Assembly: GCF_900188345.1 (NCBI RefSeq)
Contig: NZ_FZOD01000005.1
Span: 1-64,000 of the forward strand
Length of the DNA stretch: 64,000 nucleotides
Reading direction: 5' to 3'
Origin: Streptosporangium subroseum
GTDB taxonomy: Bacteria; Actinomycetota; Actinomycetes; Streptosporangiales; Streptosporangiaceae
Position 1 is the stretch's first letter; every line of letters starts with the position of its first letter. The notes below the pieces were generated by a model, which saw only the letters and a program-made list of their open reading frames with translations, searched no databases and was not told the DNA's origin. Below, piece after piece: positions 7,282 to 15,772 of this stretch. A program made the translations under genes and the position numbers.

Positions 7282-8268
7282 ATGGCCGTTCACGTACAGT
7301 TCGACACGCTCGGCGACCCGGAGGTCCTCACCCTGCGCGAGGTGGAGGTGGGTGAGCCCGGGGTGGGCGAGCTGCGGATCAGAGTGGAGGCGATCGGCCT
7401 GAACCGGGCCGAGGTGATGTTCCGCAGGGGTCACTACTTCTATCAGCCGAACTTTCCCTCCGGCCTTGGCTACGAGGCCGCGGGCGTGGTGGAGGCCATA
7501 GGTGCGGATGCGGGGGACTTCGCCGTCGGCGACACCGTCAGCGTCGTGCCCGCCTTCGATCTGACCGACTACGGCACCTACGGTGACCACGTGCTGGTCC
7601 CGGCGGCAGCGACGGTGCACCGTCCCGCCGAGGTCGATCCGGTCACCTCGGCCGCCGTGTGGATGGCGTACGTCACCTCGTACGGCGGGTTCGTCGCGGA
7701 CGGCGGAGTCCGGCCGGGTGACGCGGTCCTGATCACCGCCGCCACGGGCGGTGCCGGCCTGGCCGCCATCCAGGTCGCCAACCGCATCGGAGCCGTGTCG
7801 ATCGCGACCACTCGCAGCCGGGGCAAGAAGCAGCGACTGCTGGACGCCGGTGCCGCTCACGTCGTTGTCACCGACGAGGAGGACCTGGCCGAGCGGGTGA
7901 AGGAGATCACCGGCGGCCGAGGTGTCCGTACCGCGTTCGACCCGATCGGAGGCCCAGGCGCGGCCACCATCGCCGCCACCGTCGCTCCCGGCGGGAATCT
8001 TGTCATCTACGGCATGCTGGACCCCCGGCCCATGCCCGACCCGCAGGGCTTCCCCGAGCTGAACGTCGGCTCCTTCCTCATCTTCGACGTGGCGAAGGAC
8101 CCCGAGTGGTTGAGTCGGGCCGTCACATTCGTCAACGACGGCCTGACCGCGGGTGCTTTCACTCCGGTGATCGACCGCACCTTCGACCTGACCGAGATCG
8201 TCGAGGCCCACCGCTACATGGAGTCCAACGCTCAGGTGGGCAAGATCGTCGTCACGGTCCGGCACTGA
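7282..8268 (+). CDS. Zinc-independent medium-chain reductase (NADPH:quinone reductase-like)
   Basis: A 328-residue medium-chain dehydrogenase/reductase. It has a GroES-like N-terminal domain (about 25-120, GYEAAGVVEAIG) and a Rossmann domain with the nucleotide-binding motif ITAATGGAGLAAIQVA. The structural and catalytic zinc cysteines of alcohol dehydrogenases are absent, so it belongs with NADPH:quinone oxidoreductases or enone reductases. A GAGGAAAG ribosome site precedes the ATG. The TetR operators upstream suggest induction by an electrophile or quinone. The true substrate is unknown. Confidence 0.88.
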   Translation: MAVHVQFDTLGDPEVLTLREVEVGEPGVGELRIRVEAIGLNRAEVMFRRGHYFYQPNFPSGLGYEAAGVVEAIGADAGDFAVGDTVSVVPAFDLTDYGTYGDHVLVPAAATVHRPAEVDPVTSAAVWMAYVTSYGGFVADGGVRPGDAVLITAATGGAGLAAIQVANRIGAVSIATTRSRGKKQRLLDAGAAHVVVTDEEDLAERVKEITGGRGVRTAFDPIGGPGAATIAATVAPGGNLVIYGMLDPRPMPDPQGFPELNVGSFLIFDVAKDPEWLSRAVTFVNDGLTAGAFTPVIDRTFDLTEIVEAHRYMESNAQVGKIVVTVRH

Positions 8269-8683
8269 CACCACCGAACCGCTTGGGAGATCATCTGGCA
8301 GACGTCACGCTCAGAGGCTCCGCCGGGTGATCCTTCTCCATCGTGTCGTCGAGGTGTGGCGGAGGCGGGGCGTTTTGTTTTCTGGATTATCCGGATTGGC
8401 ACGGAGCGCCGCCTGCCATTCGACTTTTCCGAATCGTGAGCCCAAATGGTTTTTGATGAGAAGGGCGATCGCGATCGCGGCCTCTCTTTGGCTCCGCGCT
8501 CCATGAAGTCGACGAATTCGTGCCGGGCGCGGAACCCCGGACCTTCGGCATCGTGCGGTATCCTGCTGCTTCAAGTTCAGGCCGACCACGACGCCCGGCG
8601 TTCGTCAGCGGGAGAATAGCTGATGAAATTTCCATTGGCCGCTCCACGGCGTTGGTATCACCCACCCTCACCGGATTGATGCC
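8269..8683. other. Gene-free stretch, lower GC
   Basis: No convincing ORF. The sequence is noticeably less GC-rich than its flanks and contains a short GCGATCGCGATCGC palindrome near 8464. It presumably carries the promoter of the following permease gene, but I see no clear -10/-35 pair. Confidence 0.5.
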
Positions 8684-9919
8684 ATGATACTTTCAACTGT
8701 GGACGACCAGGGGCCACCGTCTGTGCCCTTGTGGAAACGGGCCGTACTGGCGCCAAGCGCACTCGATTGGATTCGCATCGCGCTGTTTGTCGCCGGAATT
8801 GGTTGTGTGCTGACGGGTTTGCTGCCGATTGTGGAGGCCCGGGCGAGTGTCGAGCGAATAGCTCCCCTTATGTTATTTCTGGCCAGCGTTATCGTGCTGG
8901 CTGAATTGACCAAACAGGCTCAGGTGTTCGACGTCATCGCGGCGCGGTTGGCGCTGCTCGGCCGGGGAGCCTATCCCGCACTCTTCTTGCTGTGCGTCGC
9001 GTTCGCCTCGGCCACGACGATCTTCCTCAACCTGGACACCACGGCGGTCCTGCTCACTCCCGTCATGCTGGCGCTCGCGCCGAAGGCGAAGATCGCGCCG
9101 CTGCCGTTGGCGATGACCACCGTCTGGCTGGCCAACACCGCCAGCCTCCTGCTCCCGGTGAGCAACCTGACGAACCTGTTGGCACTGAACAAGGTGGGGC
9201 TTTCCGCGCCGGAGTTCGCGGTCCGCATGTGGCTGCCGCAAACGGTCTCGATCGCGATCACCATGGCGCTGCTCTGGGTGTTCTACTGGCGTAGGGGAGC
9301 GCGGGGCGCCGACCGATACGAGCCCGCGGAACCAGAACCGATCAAGGACACGCTGCTGTTCTGGGGCACCGCGGTGGCCTGCGTGCTGTTCATCGCGGCC
9401 ATTCTGGCGGGCCTGCAGATCGAGATCGCGGCGATCGTCGCGGCCGCCCTGGCCATCACCGCCTATCTGATCCGTGATCGGGGATCGCTACGCCTCTCGC
9501 TGATCCCGTGGCAGCTGCTCGTTTTTGTCACCGGGCTGTTTCTCGTGGTGCCGACGTTGATGCGGCATGGCCTGAGCGATCTGATGACCTCGCTCATCGG
9601 CACCGAGGAGGGGTTCGGCGGATTGGTCCGCACGGCCACGGCGGGTGCGAGCCTGTCCAATGTGGTCAACAATCTGCCCGCCTATGTGGCGGGTGAGCAG
9701 GTGGTGCCCCTGGCCAATCACGACCAATTGCTGGCCCTCTTGACCGGTACCAATCTGGGATCGGTGATCACGCCATGGGCCTCGCTCGCCACCCTGCTCT
9801 GGTTCGAATGGTGCCGCCGCCGGGGCGTCCGAGTGCCGCTCCTCACATTCATGCTGACTGGTGCGGTTCTTGCGATATGCCTGCTGCCTGCGGTGGTCGG
9901 CGTGTTGTTGCTGAGCTGA
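8684..9919 (+). CDS. ArsB/SLC13 family ion permease
   Basis: A 411-residue integral membrane protein with about 11 hydrophobic helices. Features of the ion-transporter superfamily are visible: FLNLDTTAVLLTPV near residue 115, NTASLLLPVSNLTNLLAL near 150, and a second inverted-repeat motif ASLSNVVNNLPAY near 325. The family includes arsenite (ArsB), citrate/dicarboxylate (SLC13) and sodium/proton antiporters. No arsR or arsC is adjacent, so arsenite specificity is not supported by context. No good Shine-Dalgarno precedes ATG 8684. The 5' part of the gene has lower GC than the neighbours, hinting at a different history. Confidence 0.85.
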   Translation: MILSTVDDQGPPSVPLWKRAVLAPSALDWIRIALFVAGIGCVLTGLLPIVEARASVERIAPLMLFLASVIVLAELTKQAQVFDVIAARLALLGRGAYPALFLLCVAFASATTIFLNLDTTAVLLTPVMLALAPKAKIAPLPLAMTTVWLANTASLLLPVSNLTNLLALNKVGLSAPEFAVRMWLPQTVSIAITMALLWVFYWRRGARGADRYEPAEPEPIKDTLLFWGTAVACVLFIAAILAGLQIEIAAIVAAALAITAYLIRDRGSLRLSLIPWQLLVFVTGLFLVVPTLMRHGLSDLMTSLIGTEEGFGGLVRTATAGASLSNVVNNLPAYVAGEQVVPLANHDQLLALLTGTNLGSVITPWASLATLLWFEWCRRRGVRVPLLTFMLTGAVLAICLLPAVVGVLLLS

Positions 9920-9950
9920 ATTCGCATCCGGAGATCAGCCGTTACCCCTT

Positions 9951-9956
9951 TACACT
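9951..9956 (+). promoter_or_regulatory. -10 box of leaderless gene
   Basis: TACACT ends 6 bases before ATG 9963, and no Shine-Dalgarno is present. Confidence 0.5.
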
Positions 9957-9962
9957 GGGGCC

Positions 9963-10622
9963 ATGTCAGACCTTCCGGTATACGACGCGGTTCTCCTGCC
10001 CGGCGCGGACGTCAACGCGCGTTCGGTGCGGCTGAGCGAATGGTGCGCCGAATTGGCCCCGACCGAATTCATCCTGCAGGCCGGCCGGCTGTATCCGCAC
10101 ATCTCGCTGTACATGGCGAATTTCGCGTCGGCGCAGCTTGGGGCAGTGCTGGAAAAACTGGGACGGGTCAGTGAGCGGACCTTCGAGATTCCTCTCGAAG
10201 CCGACCGTTTCGCCGGAAACGATCAAGGTATGTTCGAGCTGTTCTACCGCAAGACCGAAGCGGTCACGCGGCTTCAGGAGGACATCATCGCCGGGCTCGA
10301 CCCGCTGCGCGTCGGGCTGCGCGAGCATGACCCGGTCGGTCGCGTGCTGGCCGCCCACCGCCTCGTCGCACCCCCCGTCGCCCGCGCCAACCTTGACCGG
10401 CACGGCTACGACGAGATCGGCGAGCTGTTCCGGCCGCACATCACCGTGGCCCGGTTCCAGCAGCGCGATCAGCAGGTCCCCTCCGGTCCGCTTCCCCCGG
10501 CGGAGTCGTTCGACGAGATCTACCGCACCCTTGCCCTGTGCGTGATGGGTGAGCACGGCACCTGCGTCGAGGTCGTCGAAACCTTCGAGCTGGCCCCACC
10601 GGTCCGGGACCGACAGCCCTGA
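9963..10622 (+). CDS. 2H phosphoesterase superfamily protein (2'-5' RNA ligase-like)
   Basis: A 219-residue protein with the two H-x-S/T motifs that define the 2H superfamily: PHISLY (about 46) and PHITVA (about 161). Members cleave or join 2',5' or cyclic phosphodiester bonds in RNA or nucleotides; the physiological substrate of this subgroup is not known. The spacing of the two motifs (about 115 residues) and total length fit the family. The transcript appears to be leaderless. The gene converges on an epoxide hydrolase gene 50 bases away. Confidence 0.85.
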   Translation: MSDLPVYDAVLLPGADVNARSVRLSEWCAELAPTEFILQAGRLYPHISLYMANFASAQLGAVLEKLGRVSERTFEIPLEADRFAGNDQGMFELFYRKTEAVTRLQEDIIAGLDPLRVGLREHDPVGRVLAAHRLVAPPVARANLDRHGYDEIGELFRPHITVARFQQRDQQVPSGPLPPAESFDEIYRTLALCVMGEHGTCVEVVETFELAPPVRDRQP

Positions 10623-10630
10623 CCGATGCG

Positions 10631-10656
10631 GGCGAACGAAGGAACTTCGACTCGCC
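10631..10656. terminator. Weak imperfect hairpin between convergent genes
   Basis: GGCGA-A-CGAAG / CTTCG-AC-TCGCC with a 3-base loop. It lies between the 2H phosphoesterase and epoxide hydrolase genes. Confidence 0.45.
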
Positions 10657-10672
10657 GCCCCATGGAATGGCG

Positions 10673-11983
10673 TCAGCGCAGTGATCTGAACGCTGCGCGG
10701 ATCTCGGTGCTGAAGAGCTCCGGCTCCTCCCACGCCGCGAAGTGACCGCCCCTGCCGACCTCGTTGAAATAGATCAGGTGGTGATAGCTGCGCTCGGCCC
10801 AGCTGCGGGGCGCACGGTAGATCTCCCCGGGAAAGACCGTGATGGCAGCGGGAATGGAGATGTCCACGGCATTGAAATTGTTCTCGTTGTTCTCCGCGTA
10901 CAACCGCGCCGAAGAGACCGCGCTGTTGGTCAGCCAGTACAGCGAGATGTCATCGAGCATCTCATCGCGGGTGAGCGAGCGCTCGGGATCGCCGCCGCTG
11001 TAGGTCCATTCGGCGAACTTGTCATACATCCACGCGGCCAGACCGACCGGTGAATCGGTCAGGCCGTAGCCCACGGTCTGCGGACGGGTCACCATCATGA
11101 TGGCGTAGCCGCTGTTCTTCTTGTAGAGGGCATCCAAGGAGTCGAACGCCGCCTTTTCCGCGGGGGACAGTCCGGCCGGGGCCGGGTCGCCGTTGTTGAG
11201 GATTTTGGCGATGTCCGGCGGCACGGTCGCGGGCATGTTGACGTGGATGGCGAGCAGTCCGGGAAAGGCCCGGTGCGCCATCTTGTCGGAGATCACCGCG
11301 CCCCAGTCGCCGCCCTGGGACACATAGCGGTTGTAGCCCAGGCGTTTCATCAGCACGTCCCAGGCCAGCCCGATGCGGTCGGCGTTCCAGCCCGGGGCCT
11401 GCGGTTTGCCCGAAAAGCCGTAGCCGGGCATCGAGGGCAGCACCAGGTGGAAGGCGTCCTGGGCCCGTCCGCCGTGCCGGGTGGGGTCGGTGAGCGGGCC
11501 GATGACCTTCAGCAGTTCCAGGACCGAGCCCGGCCAGCCGTGGGTCATGATCAGCGGCAGGGCGTCCGGGTGCGGCGAGCGGATGTGCGCGAACTGGACG
11601 TCGAGTCCGTCGATCCGGGTGACGAACTGCGGCAGGGCGTTCAGCTTGGCCTCCGCCTTTCGCCAGTCGTAGCCCGTCCCCCAGTAGCGCACGAGGTTCT
11701 GCAGTTTTGCCAGCTGAACCCCCTGGGAGCGATCGGCGACCGTTTCCCGGGCGGGCCAGCGTGTCGCCGCAATGCGCCGGCGGAGATCGACAAGGTCTTT
11801 TTCCGGGACATTGATGCGGAAAGGACGGATCGCGGTGTCTCCGGCCGACGGCGATGGGCTACCCGCGGTCGCGGCGGCCGGCTGCTCGGAGAGGAGATTG
11901 TAAGCACTCGATCCTGCGGCGGTGGCGAGCAGAGCAGTGGCGAGAAAGCTGCGCCGCGTGTGCGCGGACGGTATTTCGGACAT
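10673..11983 (-). CDS. Tat-exported epoxide hydrolase (alpha/beta hydrolase)
   Basis: A 436-residue protein. An RRSFLATALLA twin-arginine signal opens it, followed by the epoxide hydrolase N-terminal (EHN) domain (about 50-150) and the alpha/beta hydrolase core. The oxyanion-hole motif HGWPGS, the nucleophile Asp in GGDWGA (about 226) and the catalytic His in GGHFAAWEEP (about 414) are all present. It should hydrolyse epoxides to diols outside the membrane. ATG 11983 is chosen because AAGGAG lies 7 bases before it; ATG 11989 would be only 1 base from the site. The upstream region contains an AT-rich palindrome that may be an operator. Confidence 0.9.
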   Translation of the reverse strand: MSEIPSAHTRRSFLATALLATAAGSSAYNLLSEQPAAATAGSPSPSAGDTAIRPFRINVPEKDLVDLRRRIAATRWPARETVADRSQGVQLAKLQNLVRYWGTGYDWRKAEAKLNALPQFVTRIDGLDVQFAHIRSPHPDALPLIMTHGWPGSVLELLKVIGPLTDPTRHGGRAQDAFHLVLPSMPGYGFSGKPQAPGWNADRIGLAWDVLMKRLGYNRYVSQGGDWGAVISDKMAHRAFPGLLAIHVNMPATVPPDIAKILNNGDPAPAGLSPAEKAAFDSLDALYKKNSGYAIMMVTRPQTVGYGLTDSPVGLAAWMYDKFAEWTYSGGDPERSLTRDEMLDDISLYWLTNSAVSSARLYAENNENNFNAVDISIPAAITVFPGEIYRAPRSWAERSYHHLIYFNEVGRGGHFAAWEEPELFSTEIRAAFRSLR

Positions 11984-12594
11984 GATCATTCTCCTTGGTG
12001 GAAAAGCCGGCGCGATCGTAGGTGTATTCGTCTTTCTGTCGCTTTGATCGGGTGATTGGCCGTTCCTGCCGACGACCTTCTTGTGAATGTCGGGCGGCAT
12101 GTCAGGGCATCTGCGGCAGGGCGCACGAGCACCAGGGGATGCGGAGGGCTCACGCCGCGGCGGGCACCTTGGGCAACGTGTGCGGGGACGACCCCGAGAA
12201 CGTGGAAAAGGGCTGAATCACGTCGTTCAGCACTCTGAGCGGTACGCGCATGGCCAGATTCGCCGAAGCCGCCAGTCTGCGCCGGGGCCACCGGCGTACG
12301 CGCCGGTTGGGCGCTCCCCGTCGGGAACGAGCGTCATGAAGCCCGGTTCCGAGTTGTGCGTGCACGTGTGGGCGGCCATGCGGGCCGTTCCTTCGAGCGG
12401 CACGGTGGCTGTATTTGGACAAATACTCCATTCGGTTGTTATGCGTCAACCGTCGCCGACCGCGCATGTCCTTACCGGGAGGGAAGCTTGCCCTGGACGT
12501 GCCTCCCCGACCCGATCGCCGCCCTGGAATGGGCATCCGTCAGGGGTGTCAAAGACCGGTGATCATGTCTAGTGGGTGATGGCGTCGGCATCTT
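11984..12594. other. Gene-free stretch
   Basis: Six hundred bases with only low-complexity-like open frames on both strands that match nothing I recognise. The one distinct element is the GTATTTG palindrome at 12411. It probably carries the epoxide hydrolase promoter. Confidence 0.5.
12411..12426. promoter_or_regulatory. AT-rich palindrome, possible operator
   Basis: GTATTTG-GA-CAAATAC: two 7-bp arms around a 2-base centre, standing out in a GC-rich region about 430 bp upstream of the epoxide hydrolase start. Confidence 0.4.
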
Positions 12595-13158
12595 CTAGTT
12601 CGTGGTGTCCGGCCGCGGTTGGTCCCCTCTCTTGCGAGCGCGGTAGGCCGCCGCTTTCATCTTGTTGCCGCACGGGTCCATGCCGCACCACTCCCGGCGC
12701 GTTCCCCGCGAACGGTCGACGTAGACCCGCGTGCACTCGGGATTCGCGCACTCCTTGAGCAGGGGCACTTCCGGCCCGCTGAGGATCTCGATGGCGTGCC
12801 GCGCCACGGACGACAGCGCCTGCGCCGGGGTGGCCTCGGTCCGGCGCCCCGTGAGGGTGAGCTGCGGGATCGCGGGGGGTGTGCGAGCGGCGCGGTTCAC
12901 GAGCGAGAGCGCGCCCTCGTCATAAAGGTCGTTCGTCACTTTGGCGATGACGAGCGAGTAAATCGCCTCCCGGACGGCCACCGCCTCCTCGACATCGGAC
13001 GGCCGGCAGCCGATGTTCCCGTCAACGACCCCGGACTCGCGGAACCACGAGTCGAGACTCTCCGGCGACGTGAACATCTCGAAGGGCACGCCGCGTCGCG
13101 AACGCAGCGTCGCGGCGAAGTCGAGCGCCGGGTCGCCGCTCAGGAAGACGTGTTTCAC
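12595..13158 (-). CDS. CGNR zinc-finger / ABATE domain regulator
   Basis: A 187-residue protein with an N-terminal ABATE domain (about 1-125; opens with FLSGDPALDFAATL) and a C-terminal CGNR-type zinc finger (about 137-180: CANPECTRVYVDRS and WCGMDPCGNKMKAAAYR). The family is thought to be stress-responsive transcription regulators. The GTG at 13158 is preferred over 13203 because the ABATE domain begins there and because the longer version would run through the putative operator. It is divergent from the small-protein/dipZ operon, with two direct operator-like repeats between them. Confidence 0.85.
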   Translation of the reverse strand: MKHVFLSGDPALDFAATLRSRRGVPFEMFTSPESLDSWFRESGVVDGNIGCRPSDVEEAVAVREAIYSLVIAKVTNDLYDEGALSLVNRAARTPPAIPQLTLTGRRTEATPAQALSSVARHAIEILSGPEVPLLKECANPECTRVYVDRSRGTRREWCGMDPCGNKMKAAAYRARKRGDQPRPDTTN

Positions 13159-13167
13159 GTCACCATC

Positions 13168-13197
13168 TTGACAGGTGACGCATTCGTGCGCAACGAT
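13168..13197 (+). promoter_or_regulatory. Candidate promoter for small-protein/dipZ operon
   Basis: A perfect -35 TTGACA (13168-13173) is followed after 18 bases by AACGAT (13192-13197), a weak -10. Repeat 1 of the operator-like motif lies between them. Confidence 0.4.
13175..13190. promoter_or_regulatory. Operator-like repeat 1
   Basis: GTGACGCATTCGTGCG. It shares GGTGACGCAT and GTGCG with repeat 2, 40 bp away. Confidence 0.5.
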
Positions 13198-13214
13198 CGT
13201 CACCAGTTGAACCG

Positions 13215-13233
13215 GTGACGCATCAGTGCGTGA
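13215..13233. promoter_or_regulatory. Operator-like repeat 2
   Basis: TGACGCA-TCAG-TGCGTGA within 13216-13233 is palindromic except for one pair. With repeat 1 it lies in the divergent CGNR/dipZ intergenic region. Confidence 0.5.
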
Positions 13234-13268
13234 GTCTCACCCGGCTCGCGAAAGAAAGGGCACGGATC

Positions 13269-13487
13269 ATGACAAATCCCGTTCAGGCATGGAACGAGGC
13301 GACGGGCCACGGAGGCGGCACGGTCATCGTGCTCGCGGGCGGCAGGCACGATGTGCTCAACGGCGTGCCCCGCCGTACGATCGCCGCCCTGGTCGAGCGG
13401 TCGCGGCTCGGCGCCGGCCTTCCGGTGATCGCTCGCCGGGCGGACGGCGCCCGCGAGCCGGCCGGACTGGGGAGCGCCGCAGCCTGA
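13269..13487 (+). CDS. Small hypothetical protein coupled to dipZ
   Basis: A 72-residue protein without signal peptide or membrane helix. It contains a Gly-rich stretch with a hydrophobic strand (GGGTVIVLAGG) and several Arg residues in the C-terminal half. I do not recognise it. The case for a real gene is positional: its TGA stop overlaps the dipZ ATG (TGATG, 13485-13489), the usual arrangement for translational coupling, and the promoter and operator-like repeats lie just upstream. An AAAGGG 7-8 bases before the ATG could be the ribosome site. Confidence 0.5.
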   Translation: MTNPVQAWNEATGHGGGTVIVLAGGRHDVLNGVPRRTIAALVERSRLGAGLPVIARRADGAREPAGLGSAAA

Positions 13488-14803
13488 TGGATCCGACCCT
13501 TGCCCTGCTGGGCCTGCTCGGAGGGCTGATCACGGGAATCTCACCGTGCATATTGCCGGTGCTCCCGGTCCTCTTCCTCTCGGGCGGCGCGCAGGGAGCG
13601 CGACTCTCTCCTGCCGGTAACCCGTCGAGGGCCGGCGACACTCGCCGGCCGTACCTCGTGGTGGCAGGCCTGGTGCTGAGCTTCAGCGTCTTCACCCTGC
13701 TCGGCACGCTGGTGCTGTCCTCGCTCCCGATTCCGGAGACGGTGATCCGGTGGGCGGGCATCATCGCACTGGTGCTGCTCGGCATCGGGATGATCTCTCC
13801 CCGATTCGAGTCGATCCTGGAGAAGCCGTTCTCGCGGATCCCCCAGCGAAAGGTCGGCACCGGCCGGAGCGGGTTCGTGCTCGGGCTCGTGCTGGGCGCC
13901 GTGTACGTGCCGTGCGCCGGACCGGTGCTCGCGGCCATCACCATCGCCGGTGCGACGGGAACCATCGGCATCGGCACCGTGGTCCTGACCGTCTCGTTCG
14001 CGGTCGGCACCGCTGTTCCACTCCTGGCCTTCGCCCTCGCCGGTCGTGCGATCGCCGAGCGGGCGGCGGCGTTCCGCCGCCGTCAGCGACGGGTGCGTGT
14101 GGGCGCGGGAATCGCGGTGATCGCTCTGGCCGCCGGGTTGACGTTCAATCTCACCGATGTCGTACAGCGCGCCATTCCGAACTACACCTCGGCCCTCAGC
14201 GAGGGCATCGAGCGAGCGGTGCCGGCGCCGGTCGTCGCCCCGGGTGGCGCTCCGGTCAGTCAGGAATTGAGTTCGTGCGTGCGGGGAGCCTGGGATGGGC
14301 ACGCCGACACGCTCCAGGACTGCGGGACCGCTCCACGGCTCACCGGCATCCAGCGATGGCTCAACACACCCGGCAACGGCGATCTCGACCTGCGGTCGTT
14401 GCGGGGCAAGGTCGTGCTCGTCGACTTCTGGGCCTTCTCCTGCATCAACTGCCAGAGAACCATCGAGCACATCACGAGCTGGTACGACACCTACCACGCG
14501 GCCGGGTTCGAGGTCATCGGGGTCCACACGCCCGAGTACACGTTCGAGCGCGACACCGGCAACGTGATCGATGGAGCCAGGCGGCTCAACATCGACTACC
14601 CGGTGGCGCTCGACAACGACTATTCGACCTGGAACGACTACGGCGTCTCGGCGTGGCCCACCAGCTTCCTCATCGACGCCACGGGCACCGTTCGACAGGT
14701 CTCGATCGGTGAGGGCGGCTACGACGAGACCGAACAGCTCATCCGCACGCTGCTCGCCGAACCGGCTGCCACCACCTCGCCGAGCCAGAAACAGGTCCCA
14801 TGA
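13487..14803 (+). CDS. dipZ: DipZ-type cytochrome c biogenesis/thioredoxin fusion protein
   Basis: A 438-residue membrane protein that joins a CcdA-like transmembrane domain (about 1-225, six helices, with the SPCILPVLPV and YVPCAGPVLA motifs whose cysteines pass electrons across the membrane) to an extracytoplasmic TlpA/thioredoxin domain (about 290-425) with active site Cys-Ile-Asn-Cys at 319-322 and a conserved cis-Pro in AWPTSFL. It should deliver reductant to extracytoplasmic disulfides. It is shorter than the mycobacterial DipZ, which has an additional C-terminal domain that is absent here. The start overlaps the stop of the preceding small gene. Confidence 0.88.
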   Translation: MDPTLALLGLLGGLITGISPCILPVLPVLFLSGGAQGARLSPAGNPSRAGDTRRPYLVVAGLVLSFSVFTLLGTLVLSSLPIPETVIRWAGIIALVLLGIGMISPRFESILEKPFSRIPQRKVGTGRSGFVLGLVLGAVYVPCAGPVLAAITIAGATGTIGIGTVVLTVSFAVGTAVPLLAFALAGRAIAERAAAFRRRQRRVRVGAGIAVIALAAGLTFNLTDVVQRAIPNYTSALSEGIERAVPAPVVAPGGAPVSQELSSCVRGAWDGHADTLQDCGTAPRLTGIQRWLNTPGNGDLDLRSLRGKVVLVDFWAFSCINCQRTIEHITSWYDTYHAAGFEVIGVHTPEYTFERDTGNVIDGARRLNIDYPVALDNDYSTWNDYGVSAWPTSFLIDATGTVRQVSIGEGGYDETEQLIRTLLAEPAATTSPSQKQVP

Positions 14804-14821
14804 GTCGTACGCCGACGGCGA

Positions 14822-15349
14822 TCACGACGACCTTCGCGGTGAGGCCGCCCCTCCGACGGCCAGGTCCGGATGGCGCGTGACCAGGCCCTCGGCGCATCCG
14901 GGACAGGAGATCCTCGCGGCCGGGTCGAAGTAAACGGCCCACGTCGGCGAATGGACCGGCCGCACGATCAGCCCGCACACCGACTCGGTGAGAGGCTGCC
15001 GGCCTCTGGAGGCCGGTACGGCGTGTCTCGTCCCGCGCATCACCCGGAACTCAGCCGGGTAGGCCTCGAACCCAACCGTGTAGACGCCCGGCCCGTGCGC
15101 CGGGGGAGCAGGGCCGGGACCGGTGACCACGTAGAGGTCGTCCACGTGGAACGACCACTTCCGCTGCTCCGGGTAGCCGCGGACCAGGTCGAACATCTCG
15201 GTCAGCGCGTAGGTGGAACTTCCCCGTGGGATGAGCCGGACGACGTAGCCCGGCTTGCCGATGAGGTCATGGATCGCGCGGGTCGAGGCGTGGCTGTGGA
15301 GCAGCGTGTCGACGATCACGCTGCAGCCGACCGAGACACGGCCGGTCAT
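14822..15349 (-). CDS. Conserved-looking hypothetical protein
   Basis: A 175-residue cytosolic protein of unknown family. The N-terminal half (about 8-80) has regular alpha/beta character and very high GC at third codon positions, supporting coding on this strand. A CPGC motif occurs at about residue 149 (ISCPGCAEG) and could bind a metal. GAGG lies about 9 bases before the ATG. The gene converges on dipZ, with stop codons 18 bases apart. No function can be inferred. Confidence 0.6.
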   Translation of the reverse strand: MTGRVSVGCSVIVDTLLHSHASTRAIHDLIGKPGYVVRLIPRGSSTYALTEMFDLVRGYPEQRKWSFHVDDLYVVTGPGPAPPAHGPGVYTVGFEAYPAEFRVMRGTRHAVPASRGRQPLTESVCGLIVRPVHSPTWAVYFDPAARISCPGCAEGLVTRHPDLAVGGAASPRRSS

Positions 15350-15772
15350 GGGGCCGCCTCTTCCTCCGCCGGTCTGTCCCCGAACGGAGAGGCTTCTACG
15401 TGGTAGATGATCACTTTCATCCTCAGCCGAGTCGGGTCGGGATCAACGAGGAAGTGGTCACGTCCGGCGGGTTCACCGTGGCGCGTGGTCCGTTATTTCC
15501 GAATTGGAGCACATAACCGAAGATTGTGGGGCGCGATCGGTGTGATCTTAGGCTGGTGCACAGCCGGGCCCGGTCCGATCAGGGCTCATGCCCCGTGCGG
15601 TACGTCTGCCGCCCTCGGGCCGGGCGCATCACCCCGCGGATCGGCCAGGGCGGCCCGCGGTCGAGGGTCACCGGGAGGAGAGGCCGATCCTGCCGAGTTT
15701 GTCGGCGGCGAAGACCGCTCCTGGGAGTATCACGGCCACCCTGTCCATCGGTTCGTAACATACCGTGACGAA
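15350..15772. other. Gene-free stretch before XRE regulator
   Basis: No convincing ORF. The open frame that runs through it in phase with the XRE gene lacks a start with a ribosome site and has no recognisable domain. A short inverted repeat, TTCGT/ACGAA (15752-15772), sits directly before the XRE start and may include its promoter or operator. Confidence 0.5.

Noticed and set aside
8464..8477. GCGATCGCGATCGC palindrome
   Set aside because: A single short self-complementary run in GC-rich DNA, with no second copy or gene context.
8684..9919. Arsenite efflux gene (arsB)
   Set aside because: Family similarity alone covers several ions; no arsR, arsC or acr3 is nearby, so a specific symbol is not justified.
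12087..12572. 161-codon frame on + and 128-codon frame on - in the epoxide hydrolase upstream region
   Set aside because: No recognisable domain, poor start contexts and biased residue composition; treated as non-coding.
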